Of a stretch of DNA of 64,000 bases, positions 27,607 to 36,974 are shown in pieces. The position numbers and the translations under genes are program-made. The stretch covers positions 215,149 to 279,148 of the forward strand of contig NZ_JACXBS010000006.1 in assembly GCF_014698015.1 (NCBI RefSeq), given 5' to 3'. Numbering within the stretch: position 1 is the stretch's first letter; each line of letters starts with the position of its first letter. Origin of the DNA: Kocuria sp. cx-455 (GTDB lineage Bacteria > Actinomycetota > Actinomycetes > Actinomycetales > Micrococcaceae). Under the pieces are notes generated by a model that had not been told where the DNA came from, ran no database searches, and saw nothing but the letters and a program-made list of their open reading frames with translations.

Positions 27607-28629
27607 TCAGGGCCTGAGCAAGACTTTGATGGCCTTGCGCTCGTCCATGGCCTGGTATCCCTCTGCGGCGCGGTCGAGAGGGAGTTCGAGGTCGAAGACC
27701 TTGCCCGGCTCGATCCTTCGGTCCCAGATCAGCTGAATCAATTCGGGCAGGAACCGCCGCACCGGCGCGGGCCCACCGTGCAGGTGCACCAGCCCGAAGA
27801 ACAGTTCCAGGCCGTTGAGTGAGACATCGTGCGAGACGCCCACGTAGCCCACATGCCCACCGGGCCGGGTCGACTGGACCGCCTGCATCATGGATTCCTG
27901 GGTGCCCACCGCTTCAATCACGCTGTCCGCGCCCAGCCCGTCGGTGAGTTCTTTGATCTTCTCGACGCCGGCCTCCCCGCGTTCTTCCACGATGTCCGTG
28001 GCCCCGAATTCCTTGGCGAGCTTCTGGCGGGATTCGTGGCGGCTCATCGCGATGATTTTTTCTGCTCCCAGCTGTTTGGCGGCCAGCACTGCCATGAGGC
28101 CGACGGCGCCGTCCCCGACTACCGCAACAGACTTACCGGGCCCCGCCTCGGCTGCGACGGCTCCGAACCAACCGGTTCCGAGCACGTCGGAGGCGGCGAG
28201 CAGGGAGGGAATCAGATCGCCGTCGGGCTGGCCCGGGGTGGCGACCAGAGTGCCGTCGGCATAGGGAATGCGCGCGTACTCGGCCTGGGTACCAATCTGA
28301 CCATCGACGAAAATACCGTTGACGCAGCGGGACTGGTAACCATTGGCGCAGATGGGGCACGTGTTGTCCGAGATGACGAACGAGCCCACCACGAAATCGC
28401 CAGGCTTCACTGTCTTGACGTCGTCGCCGATCTGCTCGACGACGCCCACGTATTCGTGGCCCATGTGCTGGTTCTCAGCCGGGTCCGCGCCGCGGTATGG
28501 CCACAGATCTGAACCGCACACGCACGCGGCCACGATCTTGATGACTGCGTCCGTGGGTTCCTGAATGATGGGATTTTCGCGTTCTTCGACCCGGACGTCG
28601 CCGGGCCCGTGCAGTACTACTCCGCGCAT
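27607..28629 (-). CDS. Zinc-dependent alcohol dehydrogenase
   Basis: A 340-residue class III-like MDR enzyme. Catalytic zinc ligands appear in CVCGSDLWPY and MGHEYVG; structural Cys residues in CPICANGYQSRC; the NAD motif is VVGDGAVGLMAVLAAKQLGA. Such enzymes oxidise alcohols or reduce aldehydes. Start ATG at 28629 with AGGAG seven bases upstream. It is divergent from a MerR regulator with an AdhR-like operator between them, which suggests induction by aldehydes or carbonyl stress. Confidence 0.92.
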   Translation of the reverse strand: MRGVVLHGPGDVRVEERENPIIQEPTDAVIKIVAACVCGSDLWPYRGADPAENQHMGHEYVGVVEQIGDDVKTVKPGDFVVGSFVISDNTCPICANGYQSRCVNGIFVDGQIGTQAEYARIPYADGTLVATPGQPDGDLIPSLLAASDVLGTGWFGAVAAEAGPGKSVAVVGDGAVGLMAVLAAKQLGAEKIIAMSRHESRQKLAKEFGATDIVEERGEAGVEKIKELTDGLGADSVIEAVGTQESMMQAVQSTRPGGHVGYVGVSHDVSLNGLELFFGLVHLHGGPAPVRRFLPELIQLIWDRRIEPGKVFDLELPLDRAAEGYQAMDERKAIKVLLRP

Positions 28630-28671
28630 GGTGTTCTCCTCAAAATTTTGGTCAGTGGTTTGATGGTCACA

Positions 28672-28689
28672 GTTGAAGTTCACTTCAAG
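28672..28689. promoter_or_regulatory. AdhR-like MerR operator
   Basis: GTTGAAG-TTCA-CTTCAAG, an inverted repeat with 7-bp arms (one mismatch) and a 4-bp spacer, lies between the divergent alcohol dehydrogenase and merR genes. The spacing and sequence resemble the CTTAAAG-N4-CTTTAAG boxes I recall for B. subtilis AdhR. Confidence 0.65.
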
Positions 28690-28722
28690 TCAAGGACCCG
28701 TCAAGAGTTTCTAGGAGACGCC

Positions 28723-29418
28723 ATGACCTACACCATCGGAGAAACTGCGGAGCTACTGGGGGTTCCGGCCTCGACCATGCGCTACTACGACAAAGAGGGG
28801 CTATTGCCAGAGCTTTCCCGAGGTGCCGGGGGACGACGAGTGTTCGCGGACAAGGATCTCGAGGCCCTCAAAGTCATCGACTGCTTGAAGCAGTCCGGCC
28901 TCCACATCAGTGAGATCCGCCAATTCATGCAGTGGTACCAGCAGGGCGATGAGACGCTTGAGCAGCGCCGGGCGCTGTTCCAGAACTGCCGAGCTTCGTT
29001 GATCGAACAAATGAAACAGCTCCAACGCACTCTGGAGATCGTTGAGTACAAGTGCTGGTACTACGAAACGGCCACCCGTCGTGGCTCCGAGAGAGCGGTT
29101 CTCGACCTGCCGGAGGACCAGATTCCCGAGCGTATTCGCGGTTACAGGGGCCGGCTCGAGGTCTCAGCGAGGGCCCCGCCCAGCCCCGGCCGAGGTACCG
29201 GACCAACAAGTTCAAAAAGAGACGCGGAGATAGTGCCCTCCGGCCGCTCTTCCCGAATTACCTCACGAACCAGGCCGCTGCACACCCTCAAACACCCGCA
29301 GCAAATCCGCCGCCACACTCACGGCAATGACCGCGGGCTCCTTGCCGGTGATACCCGGAATGCCGATGGGGCAGGAAATCCGGCTGATGGCGGCGACGTC
29401 GTGGCCTTCGTCGCTTAA
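28723..29418 (+). CDS. MerR family transcriptional regulator with aberrant C-terminus
   Basis: A 231-residue frame. Residues 1-125 are a MerR regulator: the HTH TIGETAELLGVPASTMRYYDKEGLLPEL, then an arm and long dimerisation helix ending ...EIVEYKCWYYETA. This WYYETA ending marks the AdhR/NmlR subgroup responding to aldehydes. After about residue 145 the sequence turns into Arg/Pro/Ser-rich low-complexity and runs 156 bp antisense into xdhC. Family members are usually much shorter, so a stop has probably been lost or a frameshift occurred around 29160. Start ATG at 28723 with AGGAG upstream. Likely activates the divergent dehydrogenase gene. Confidence 0.8.
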   Translation: MTYTIGETAELLGVPASTMRYYDKEGLLPELSRGAGGRRVFADKDLEALKVIDCLKQSGLHISEIRQFMQWYQQGDETLEQRRALFQNCRASLIEQMKQLQRTLEIVEYKCWYYETATRRGSERAVLDLPEDQIPERIRGYRGRLEVSARAPPSPGRGTGPTSSKRDAEIVPSGRSSRITSRTRPLHTLKHPQQIRRHTHGNDRGLLAGDTRNADGAGNPADGGDVVAFVA

Positions 29419-30075
29419 GCGTTTGCGGAAACGCGACCATTTGGCGGAGGACCCGATCAGCCCCACCGTGCCCAGGTCACCGCGGCGCAGGGCGGTGTCG
29501 CAAAGGATGAAATCCTCCGAATGGTCGTGGCTCATGATGAGCACGTGCGCGCCGGCCGACAGCTCGGTGAGAGTGGTTTCCGGCGCGGGGCTGTGGTGGA
29601 GGTGGACCTGGGCGGTTCCCTTCAAAACGTCCGCGAACCGGTCCGGATCCAGCTGGTCGGCCCGGCTGTCCACCAGATGCACCGTCACGGGAAATCGGGA
29701 CAGCACCCGCGCCAGCTCATACCCCACGTGTCCCACACCGAAAATCGCAACCGTGGGCCGGGCCCGCTGCGGTTCGAGCAGCACGGTGACCACGCCTCCG
29801 CAGCACTGTCGGCCGTGCTTCACGGTGGCGTGCTCGTTGAGCGAGAAGGTCATGGTCTCGGGTTCGGAACCGCCCGCGGTAAGTATCGCCCGGGCGCGTT
29901 CGATCACGGTCGCCTCCAGGTTCCCGCCGCCCACGGTGTCCCAGACCTGTGACTCGCTCACGACCATCTTGGCCCCGGCTTCCCTGGGCGCGTGCCCGCG
30001 TACCTCGATCACCGTGATCAGCACGCCCGCGAGGCCTTTCCCGCGCAAGTGCTGCAGGGCGTCCAACCAGTCCAT
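29263..30075 (-). CDS. xdhC: Xanthine dehydrogenase accessory protein XdhC
   Basis: A 270-residue XdhC. The N-terminal domain has VITVIEVRGHAPREAGAKMVV and the QCCGG motif used to bind the molybdenum cofactor; the C-terminal Rossmann domain shows FGVGHVGYELARVL. XdhC protects and sulfurates the cofactor and delivers it to XdhB. Third gene of the xdhABC unit, 29 bp after xdhB. Confidence 0.93.
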   Translation of the reverse strand: MDWLDALQHLRGKGLAGVLITVIEVRGHAPREAGAKMVVSESQVWDTVGGGNLEATVIERARAILTAGGSEPETMTFSLNEHATVKHGRQCCGGVVTVLLEPQRARPTVAIFGVGHVGYELARVLSRFPVTVHLVDSRADQLDPDRFADVLKGTAQVHLHHSPAPETTLTELSAGAHVLIMSHDHSEDFILCDTALRRGDLGTVGLIGSSAKWSRFRKRLSDEGHDVAAISRISCPIGIPGITGKEPAVIAVSVAADLLRVFEGVQRPGS

Positions 30076-30104
30076 GTCAGTAGTCCACGTCAGGTGTGCA
30101 GCCG

Positions 30105-32573
30105 TCAGCGTGCGGTCGCGGCGGCGTCCGGCACATCCTCGGACGCGGTCGCCGACGCCGCCTCGTCAGCCGACCCGACCTCCGACGACGACGCCGCCCG
30201 GTCCCGGCGCGCGTCCCGGGAACCGGAAGCGCCGCACTGCGCGAGCGCCCTGCGCGCATCCTGAACCGCCCAGAACACCGCCTCAGGAGTGGCCGGGCTG
30301 GCCAACAGGACACTGTGCCCTTCCGGCCCGAACGCCGCCGCGGCCTCCCGCAGTGCCTCTCGCACGCTGAACGCCAGCATCAGCGGCGGCTCGCCCACGG
30401 CCTTGGACCCGTACACCACGCCGCTCTCGGTCGCTTTCTCGAACAGGTGCACGTTGAACTCTTCGGGCATTTCCGAGAAGCTCGGCAGCTTGTACGTGCT
30501 CGCGGCCTGAGTGGTCAGACGGCCGCGGGAAGGGCCATCGGACTCGTCCCAGCGCAGGTCCTCCAGCGTGAGCCAACCGGCGCCCTGCACGAAGCCGCCC
30601 TCGATCTGCCCGATGTCGATCAGCGGGGACAGGCTGTCGCCCACGTCATGCACGATGTCCGTGCGCAGCAACCGGTACGCGCCCGTGAACCCGTCCACCT
30701 CCACCTCGGAGACCGACGCCCCGTAGGAGAAATACTTGAACGGTTCACCCTGCATCCGGTCCGCGTCCCAGTGCAGCCCCTCGGTGCGGTAGTACCCGGC
30801 GGCCCACAGGGAGATCCGCTGGAAATACGCATCGTGGGCCAGCTCGGCAAAGGACATCTGCCGGTCGTGAAAACCGATGCCGGTGACCGTGCCGTTGACG
30901 AACCGTACGTCGTCGGGATGGATGTTGAACTTGCGCGCCGCTACTTCTGCCAGCCGGTCGCGAATCTGCTCACACGCGTTCTTGACCGCGCCGCCGTTGA
31001 GGTCCGCGCCGGAACTGGCCGCCGTGGCGGAGGTGTTGGGGACCTTGTCGGTGCGCGTGGGCGCTAATCGCACGGTCTCCAGTGGCACGCCCAGTGCGGT
31101 GGCCGCGACCTGCCGCATCTTGGTGTGCAGCCCCTGCCCCATTTCCGTGCCGCCGTGATTTATGAGCACGGAGCCGTCCCGGTACACGTGCACGAGCGCA
31201 CCGGCCTGGTTGAATGCGGTGAGGTTGAACGAGATTCCGAACTTCACCGGGGTGACCGCGAGCGCGCGGTGGGTATCGGGGTGGGTTGCGTTGAAGTCTT
31301 CGATCTCGGCACGCCGCTCCCGCACGTCCGCGCGCTGGTGCACCTGGTTCCAGATCTCGGCCAAGCGCTCCGCATGGCGCACCGGCTGACCGTAGGGTGT
31401 GCTCTGGCCCGGCACGTAGAGGTTGCGGGCGCGCAGTTCCGTGGGATCCAGGCCGAGCAGCGGTGCGCACCGACCCAGGATGTCCTCGATCACCAGCATG
31501 CCCTGCGGCCCGCCGAACCCGCGGAAGGCGGTCTGCGAGGTCTTGTTCGTCTGCGCGACCCGCCCGTGGACCTCCACGTTGGGGATCCAGTAGGCGTTGT
31601 CGATGTGGCACAGCGTCCGCTGCATCACCGGCTCCGAGAGATCCAGGCTCCACCCGCCGTCACTGGTCACGGTGGCCCGCAGCGCTTGGAGGCGACCGTC
31701 GTCGTCGAACGAAACGTCCCAGGACGCGTGATAAGGGTGGCGCTTGCCGGTGATCGTAATGTCCTGATTGCGCGTCAGCCGCAAGCGGACCGGCCGCCCG
31801 GTGAGCGTGGCCCCCAGCGCGGCGATCGCGGCAAAACCATGCGGCTGCATTTCCTTGCCGCCAAAGCCACCGCCCATGCGCAGGCATTGCACCGTGACGT
31901 CGTGGTTGTCCAGGCCCAGCACGCGCGCCACGATTTCCTGCGTCTCACTCGGGTGCTGGGTGCTGCACTGGACGAACACCTGCCCGCCCTCATCCACATA
32001 CGCGAACGACGCGTGAGTCTCCAGGTAGAAGTGTTCCTGCCCGCCGAACTCGATCTCCCCGCTGAAGCGGTGGGTCCCGTTGGCCAGGCCAGTTTCGACG
32101 TCGCCGCGGCTCACCGTGGGTTGGCGGCCCTGGAAACTCTGGGCCGCAATGGCTTCCGTGAGAGTGATCAGGGACGGCAGGGGTTCGTACTCGACCTTGA
32201 TCGTTTCCGCTCCGAGCCGTGCGGCTTCCAGGCTTTCCCCCAAGACCCAGCACACGGCGTGGCCGTGGAACATGACTTCGCTGGGGAACAGGGGTTCGTC
32301 CTCCTTGATGCCGGCGTCATTGATGCCCGGCACGTCCTCCGCGGTGAGAACCCGGGCCACGCCGGGCACGTCGAGGGCGGGGACGACGTCCAGGGACGTC
32401 ACCCGTGCGTGGGCGTGCGGGGCCTGCAGCGGCCAGGCATGGAGCACGTTCTGATGGCGAACAACGAGGTCGTCGGTGTAGAGCGCGCACCCCGTGGCGT
32501 GCTCGGCACCGTGCTCGTGGGCCACGGTCACGCCGACCACCGGGTTCTCGGGGCGTTCTGCGAGGGATTTCAT
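30105..32573 (-). CDS. xdhB: Xanthine dehydrogenase, molybdopterin-binding subunit
   Basis: An 822-residue large subunit that binds the molybdenum cofactor and substrate purine. Motifs include GSALYTDD-type N-terminus (ATGCALYTDDLV), GGGFGGKE, the TAFRGFGGPQGM loop with the substrate-binding Arg, and GTEMGQGLHTKMRQVAA. The active-site Glu is expected in the C-terminal AVGEPPLMLA. It ends with ~45 acidic/Ala-rich residues not usual for the family. Start ATG at 32573, inside an ATGA overlap with xdhA, with GGAGG seven bases upstream. The enzyme oxidises hypoxanthine and xanthine to urate. Confidence 0.95.
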   Translation of the reverse strand: MKSLAERPENPVVGVTVAHEHGAEHATGCALYTDDLVVRHQNVLHAWPLQAPHAHARVTSLDVVPALDVPGVARVLTAEDVPGINDAGIKEDEPLFPSEVMFHGHAVCWVLGESLEAARLGAETIKVEYEPLPSLITLTEAIAAQSFQGRQPTVSRGDVETGLANGTHRFSGEIEFGGQEHFYLETHASFAYVDEGGQVFVQCSTQHPSETQEIVARVLGLDNHDVTVQCLRMGGGFGGKEMQPHGFAAIAALGATLTGRPVRLRLTRNQDITITGKRHPYHASWDVSFDDDGRLQALRATVTSDGGWSLDLSEPVMQRTLCHIDNAYWIPNVEVHGRVAQTNKTSQTAFRGFGGPQGMLVIEDILGRCAPLLGLDPTELRARNLYVPGQSTPYGQPVRHAERLAEIWNQVHQRADVRERRAEIEDFNATHPDTHRALAVTPVKFGISFNLTAFNQAGALVHVYRDGSVLINHGGTEMGQGLHTKMRQVAATALGVPLETVRLAPTRTDKVPNTSATAASSGADLNGGAVKNACEQIRDRLAEVAARKFNIHPDDVRFVNGTVTGIGFHDRQMSFAELAHDAYFQRISLWAAGYYRTEGLHWDADRMQGEPFKYFSYGASVSEVEVDGFTGAYRLLRTDIVHDVGDSLSPLIDIGQIEGGFVQGAGWLTLEDLRWDESDGPSRGRLTTQAASTYKLPSFSEMPEEFNVHLFEKATESGVVYGSKAVGEPPLMLAFSVREALREAAAAFGPEGHSVLLASPATPEAVFWAVQDARRALAQCGASGSRDARRDRAASSSEVGSADEAASATASEDVPDAAATAR

Positions 32574-34096
32574 TGGGATACCTCCTGAGCCTGGGCGGGC
32601 TGTTGCTGTGCCCAGAACTTGAGCAGGGATTGTTCGAGCATGGCCGAGCGGTAGCGGGCGCTGGCTCGCATGTCGTCGATCGGGGTGCCCTGCCGGGCCA
32701 GCAGGGCGGCGGCGTTCACCGCGGTTTCGCGGGTCCACGGCTGACCGATCAGGGCTTCCTCGACCTCGCGTGCACAGATCGGGGTGGCGGCCACACCGCC
32801 CAGGCCGATGCGCGCGGAGGTGACTGCGGCGGCGTCGTCGACCTGGATGGCGATGGCCACGGCCACGCTGGAGATGTCGTCGAAACGGCGCTTGGCGATC
32901 TTGTGGAACGCGGCATGGTCGGCCAGCGGCAGCGGGATGCGCACGGCGCGGAGGATTTCGTCCGGACGGCGGACGCTTTCGCGGTAGCCGGTGTAGTACG
33001 CGGCGAGCGGGACCTCGCGGTCCCCACCCCTGGAGGCGAGCACCACGGAAGCACCGAGCGCGAGGAGCACCGGGGCGGAGTCGCCGATGGGTGAGCCGGT
33101 GCCCAGGTTGCCGCCGAACGTGGCCGCGTTGCGGATCAGGCGGGACGCGAACTGCGGGAAGAGCTGGTCGAGCAGCGGCACACAACCGCCCAGGCCGCGT
33201 TCGACTTCGGACAGGCTCAGCGCGGCGCCGATCTCGATCCGGTCGTCGCTCACGTCAAGCGTGCGCAGCTCGTCGAGGCGATCCACGGCAAGGACCACGG
33301 GCGGGCGGACGTGGCGGATGTTGACCTCCACGCCGAGGTCGGTGGCCCCGGCAACCAGGCGCACCTCCTGCTCCTCGTCCCGCGCCTGCTCGAGGTGATC
33401 GAAAAATTCGCCCAGGTCAGCGGGGCGCACGAAGCGTGCGCCAGCGGTGTCGATGCGGGTGTAGCTCGGTTTCGGGGCGGGTTCCTCTTGCCGACGCCGC
33501 AGCAGGTCCGTGTCCTCGGGCTCGCCCAGGGCGTAGGCGGCGTCGCGGATGGGGCGGTAGCCGGTGCAACGACAGAGGTTGCCGCTCAGGGCGTGCAGAT
33601 CAAAACCGTTGGGGCCGCATTCGTGATCCGCGGCGTGCTCCTCACCCTGGACGTCCGTGCCAGTTTGGTCGTGGGCCGGGGCATCAGCGGAACTGCGTTC
33701 GGGGCGGTAGTACTCCGCGGCCATTGCGCACACGAAGCCGGGGGTGCAGTAGCCGCACTGGGATCCGCCGCGGGTGGCCATTTCCCGCTGCACCGGGTGT
33801 AGTTGCCCGGGTCCGCGGGGGCCGGGGGCGGTGCCGAGCCCCTCGGAGGTGACCACTTCCTGGCCGTCGAAAGCCACGGCGGGTGGCAGGCATGCATTGA
33901 CGGAGGTCCAGCGGGTGCGATCCTCGCCGTCCGGCCGTGCGACCAGTACTGCGCAGGCACCGCATTCGCCTTCCGCACAGCCCTCTTTGGCGCCGGTCAG
34001 CCCCTGGTCGCGGAGAAAGTCCAGCAAACGCGTGTGGGGACTGACGCCGTCGAAGCCGCGTTCGTGGCCGTTGATGGTTAACCGGATCTCGCTCAT
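32570..34096 (-). CDS. xdhA: Xanthine dehydrogenase, iron-sulfur/FAD subunit
   Basis: A 508-residue subunit carrying two 2Fe-2S clusters and FAD. First cluster Cys: 40, 45, 48 and 69; second cluster Cys: 114, 117, 175 and 177 (CGYCTPG and CRCTGYRPI), with an insertion of about 40 acidic residues between the Cys pairs. The FAD domain follows (AGATDLGVEV, then NAATFGGNLGTGSPIGDSAP). Start ATG at 34096 with GGAGTT upstream; the stop overlaps xdhB by four bases. First gene of the purine-catabolic operon. Confidence 0.95.
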   Translation of the reverse strand: MSEIRLTINGHERGFDGVSPHTRLLDFLRDQGLTGAKEGCAEGECGACAVLVARPDGEDRTRWTSVNACLPPAVAFDGQEVVTSEGLGTAPGPRGPGQLHPVQREMATRGGSQCGYCTPGFVCAMAAEYYRPERSSADAPAHDQTGTDVQGEEHAADHECGPNGFDLHALSGNLCRCTGYRPIRDAAYALGEPEDTDLLRRRQEEPAPKPSYTRIDTAGARFVRPADLGEFFDHLEQARDEEQEVRLVAGATDLGVEVNIRHVRPPVVLAVDRLDELRTLDVSDDRIEIGAALSLSEVERGLGGCVPLLDQLFPQFASRLIRNAATFGGNLGTGSPIGDSAPVLLALGASVVLASRGGDREVPLAAYYTGYRESVRRPDEILRAVRIPLPLADHAAFHKIAKRRFDDISSVAVAIAIQVDDAAAVTSARIGLGGVAATPICAREVEEALIGQPWTRETAVNAAALLARQGTPIDDMRASARYRSAMLEQSLLKFWAQQQPAQAQEVSQ

Positions 34097-34291
34097 GGCG
34101 TTGAACTCCTCGTGACAAGCCACTGGCTGCGACGTGGAGTGGATCGATCCTCAGCTGTACCGGGAGCCCTCTGGTGCCGAACCAGTGCATTTCTTGGTTG
34201 CTCGCCCGGTAGATAGTCCGATGCCGGACCCGCCGTAGGCTGCTTCAAATGTAAGCCAGTTCACAGTGGGGGTGCAAGGCGCGGGGCGGCG

Positions 34292-35182
34292 TCAGGCAAG
34301 GTTCAAATCGTCAATGACTCTTTGTACGCGTGCGCACTGCTGCTCGTTGAGACCTTGGATGGGCAAGGGCAGACACTTCTCAGGCACCAGACCCACGAAC
34401 TCGGCAATGGCCGCTACCACGCGCAGACTTCCGAACTCCGCGTTGAGCTCCCACAGCGGGGCGAGGCGGACAGATTCTTTGGTGGCTTCGTTTGCGTCGC
34501 CGGCCTGAACGAGGCGCGCGAGCCTCACCGCCAGCTCCGGCAGGGTCCCACCGATCACCGAGTACCAAGCATCGCACCCGGCCTCCAGGCCGCCGACGGC
34601 GCCCTGGTCACCCGAGATGCCAATGGTCACGTTCTCAGGGATGGCGCTTCGGATGTCCTGGACCCGCTTCCGTGCTTCCGCGCTGTTGGCGGGCAATGCC
34701 GGGATCTTGATGGACGCGATGCCCGATAACCCTGCGATACGGGCGTACAGGTCCGTGGTGAACGAGAAGTGTGTGGTTCCTGGGTTGTCGTAGACAATGA
34801 CCGGCAACTCCGTGTGCTCGGTGACGGCGCGGAAGAGTTCGAACACGTCGTTCTCGGTCAGGGCCTGGTAGCTCACGGGGGCGAGCAGGAGGGCTGAGGC
34901 GCCGGCTTGGGTGGCGTCGTCGGCGTGGGCAAGCACCTGGGAGGTGCGCAGTGCACCGATGCCCACGAATACCGGGACGTCACCCGCGTGCTCGGCGGCT
35001 AATTGCGCGACCCGCCGTCGTTCCTCGCGACTGAGATACGCGTACGAGCCGGTGGAGCCGAGGGCGGTGATGGAGTCCAGGCCGGCGGCCGCAAGATGTT
35101 CGATCAGATTTTTATATGCCTTTTCATCAAGAAGGTCGTTGTGGAGCGGCGTGAGCGGGAACGCGCTGAGTCCGGTGAACAT
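34292..35182 (-). CDS. DapA-family aldolase (dihydrodipicolinate synthase-like)
   Basis: A 296-residue TIM-barrel class I aldolase. The Thr/Ser pair near residue 45 (GSTGSYAYLSREERR), the Tyr in VIVYDNPGTT and the Schiff-base Lys in IASIKIPA match the family. It lacks clear hallmarks of true lysine biosynthesis, and many such paralogs cleave or form 2-keto-sugar acids. Start ATG at 35182 with AAAGGGG upstream. Alone between xdhA and the antiporter. Confidence 0.88.
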   Translation of the reverse strand: MFTGLSAFPLTPLHNDLLDEKAYKNLIEHLAAAGLDSITALGSTGSYAYLSREERRRVAQLAAEHAGDVPVFVGIGALRTSQVLAHADDATQAGASALLLAPVSYQALTENDVFELFRAVTEHTELPVIVYDNPGTTHFSFTTDLYARIAGLSGIASIKIPALPANSAEARKRVQDIRSAIPENVTIGISGDQGAVGGLEAGCDAWYSVIGGTLPELAVRLARLVQAGDANEATKESVRLAPLWELNAEFGSLRVVAAIAEFVGLVPEKCLPLPIQGLNEQQCARVQRVIDDLNLA

Positions 35183-35289
35183 GTGGGCCCCTTTCGTGAC
35201 GCTCGTGAGCTCCGCGAATCGCGGTGGGATTAACATGCAATCCCAGGCTCTGATCATCCCGTGCGTCAGGTCCGCAAGGAAAGAGAGCC

Positions 35290-36903
35290 ATGATGTTCGT
35301 TGAAATTGCCCTGGTGAGCGGTCTTGTTCTGCTACTGGGCTCCTTACTCGCCAAGAGATTCGGCCTTATCGAACCGGTGGTGCTGGTGGCCGCGGGTGTT
35401 GTGGCGGCACTCCTGTTGCCCACCATGCGAAACCTCCAGTTGCCCTCCGAGCTGGTGCTGTCCATCCTTCTCCCGCTGCTGCTGTTCTGGGAAGCCGCGA
35501 ATATTTCGCAGCGGGAGATTCGCAAGGTGTTGCGCGGTGTGATCATCAACGCGACCCTCTTGGTGCTCGTCACGGCCGTGTCCGTGGGGTTCGTGGGGCA
35601 ATGGTTGGGATTGGGGCTTGGCACGGCGTTGCTGATCGGTGCGGCCGTTGCACCTACCGATGCCACGGCCGTGGCGGCCATGGGTCGCGGTGTGGACCGG
35701 CAAACCATGACGCAGCTGCGTGCGGAATCGTTGATCAATGACGGTACGGCATTAGTGGTCTTCGCCCTCGCTCTGGAGTTCGCCTCCGGTGAGAACGAGA
35801 TCACGGTCGGACACGCATCGGGTTTTTTCGCCATCTCGTTCATCGGCGGGATCCTGGCGGGGTTGGCCGTGGGGTGGGTGACGTCAAGGATCATCTCCGT
35901 CTCCGAGGATGCCATACGCAACAACGTGTACACGCTCCTCGCTCCGCTGGCGGGTTATTTCCTGGCCGAGACCGTTGAGGCTTCGGGTGTTCTGGCCGCC
36001 GTGGTGGCCGGACTCTTCCTGGCCCAGGCCGGTCCGCGCCGCTACAACGCGGCGTCCCGCAGCTTGTTCTTCCCGTTCTGGGGCATGACCACGTATTTGA
36101 TCAACGGCACCCTGTTCGTGTTCGTGGGTGTCGAGCTACCCGCGATCATCGCAGGCCTTCCCAGCGCAGACGTGTGGCGGGCCGTGGGTGCAACGTTCGG
36201 GATCTACGTCACGATGATCCTCGTCCGTTTCGTGTTCGGAGAAGTGGCCATACAGCTGATCCGATTGCTCGACCGGCGCCCGACCCAACGGTTGCGGCGC
36301 ACCACGCTCCGCCAACGCGTGGTCAATTCCGTGGCGGGATTCCGCGGCGCGGTGTCTCTGGCCGTGGCCCTTTCGATTCCCACGACGCTCGACGACGCGG
36401 CATTCCCGGGCCGCGACATGGCCGTCTTCATCACCTCCGGAGTCGTGCTGTTGTCCCTGGTGGTGCAGGGGTTGTTGATGCCCGTGGTGGTGCGGTGGTT
36501 TAACGCCAAACCCGGACCCAACGTGGAGCCGGAGGGCACGGACGAACGCGAAGAGCTGGAGGCCCTGGTCAAGACCGCCCAGGCCGCAGTCGAGGCGCTG
36601 CCCACCTTGGCCCAGGAGCAAGGCGCGTCGGAGAAAGCCATGGAACGCGTGCGATCCGAGTACCGCATGAACGCCACGGCGTGGGCCAGCGAGCTGGCCG
36701 AGGAGCTGGACACCAAATCCCACGCCGTCGTCTCGTTCCGAGCGGACGAGCACGCCTTGCGCGTGGCGGTTGCCCAGGTCTCTCGCAGGCAGCTGATCGA
36801 CATGCGCGACCGCGGGGATATCAACGATGAAGCCCTCACCCGGCTCCTGCGGCGCATCGATCTGGAGGAACTGCGCATCACCGGTCCGGTGGAGATGGAG
36901 TAG
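35290..36903 (+). CDS. Na+/H+ antiporter, CPA1/NhaP family
   Basis: A 537-residue membrane protein. The ion-binding motifs APTDATAV and ESLINDGTALVVF are characteristic of CPA1 exchangers. After about 400 membrane residues a ~130-residue charged cytoplasmic tail follows, with coiled-coil character (EREELEALVKTAQAAVEAL). It exports Na+ (or K+) in exchange for protons. Start ATG at 35290. Confidence 0.92.
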   Translation: MMFVEIALVSGLVLLLGSLLAKRFGLIEPVVLVAAGVVAALLLPTMRNLQLPSELVLSILLPLLLFWEAANISQREIRKVLRGVIINATLLVLVTAVSVGFVGQWLGLGLGTALLIGAAVAPTDATAVAAMGRGVDRQTMTQLRAESLINDGTALVVFALALEFASGENEITVGHASGFFAISFIGGILAGLAVGWVTSRIISVSEDAIRNNVYTLLAPLAGYFLAETVEASGVLAAVVAGLFLAQAGPRRYNAASRSLFFPFWGMTTYLINGTLFVFVGVELPAIIAGLPSADVWRAVGATFGIYVTMILVRFVFGEVAIQLIRLLDRRPTQRLRRTTLRQRVVNSVAGFRGAVSLAVALSIPTTLDDAAFPGRDMAVFITSGVVLLSLVVQGLLMPVVVRWFNAKPGPNVEPEGTDEREELEALVKTAQAAVEALPTLAQEQGASEKAMERVRSEYRMNATAWASELAEELDTKSHAVVSFRADEHALRVAVAQVSRRQLIDMRDRGDINDEALTRLLRRIDLEELRITGPVEME

Positions 36904-36916
36904 CTGAGCTCAGGAC

Positions 36917-36943
36917 GACGACGCCCCTCCTTACGGCGTCGTC
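36917..36943. terminator. Hairpin between convergent genes
   Basis: GACGACGCC and GGCGTCGTC form a 9-bp stem with a 9-base loop, 14 bases after the antiporter stop. No T run follows, so it may act weakly or in both directions. Confidence 0.5.
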
Positions 36944-36974
36944 GGGCCCTGTCGCGGGGTAGAGGAGCGGGACC

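Noticed and set aside
30105..33185. Longer 1026-codon version of xdhB
   Set aside because: The extra 200 codons overlap xdhA in another frame; the ATG in the ATGA overlap with GGAGG upstream is the clear start.
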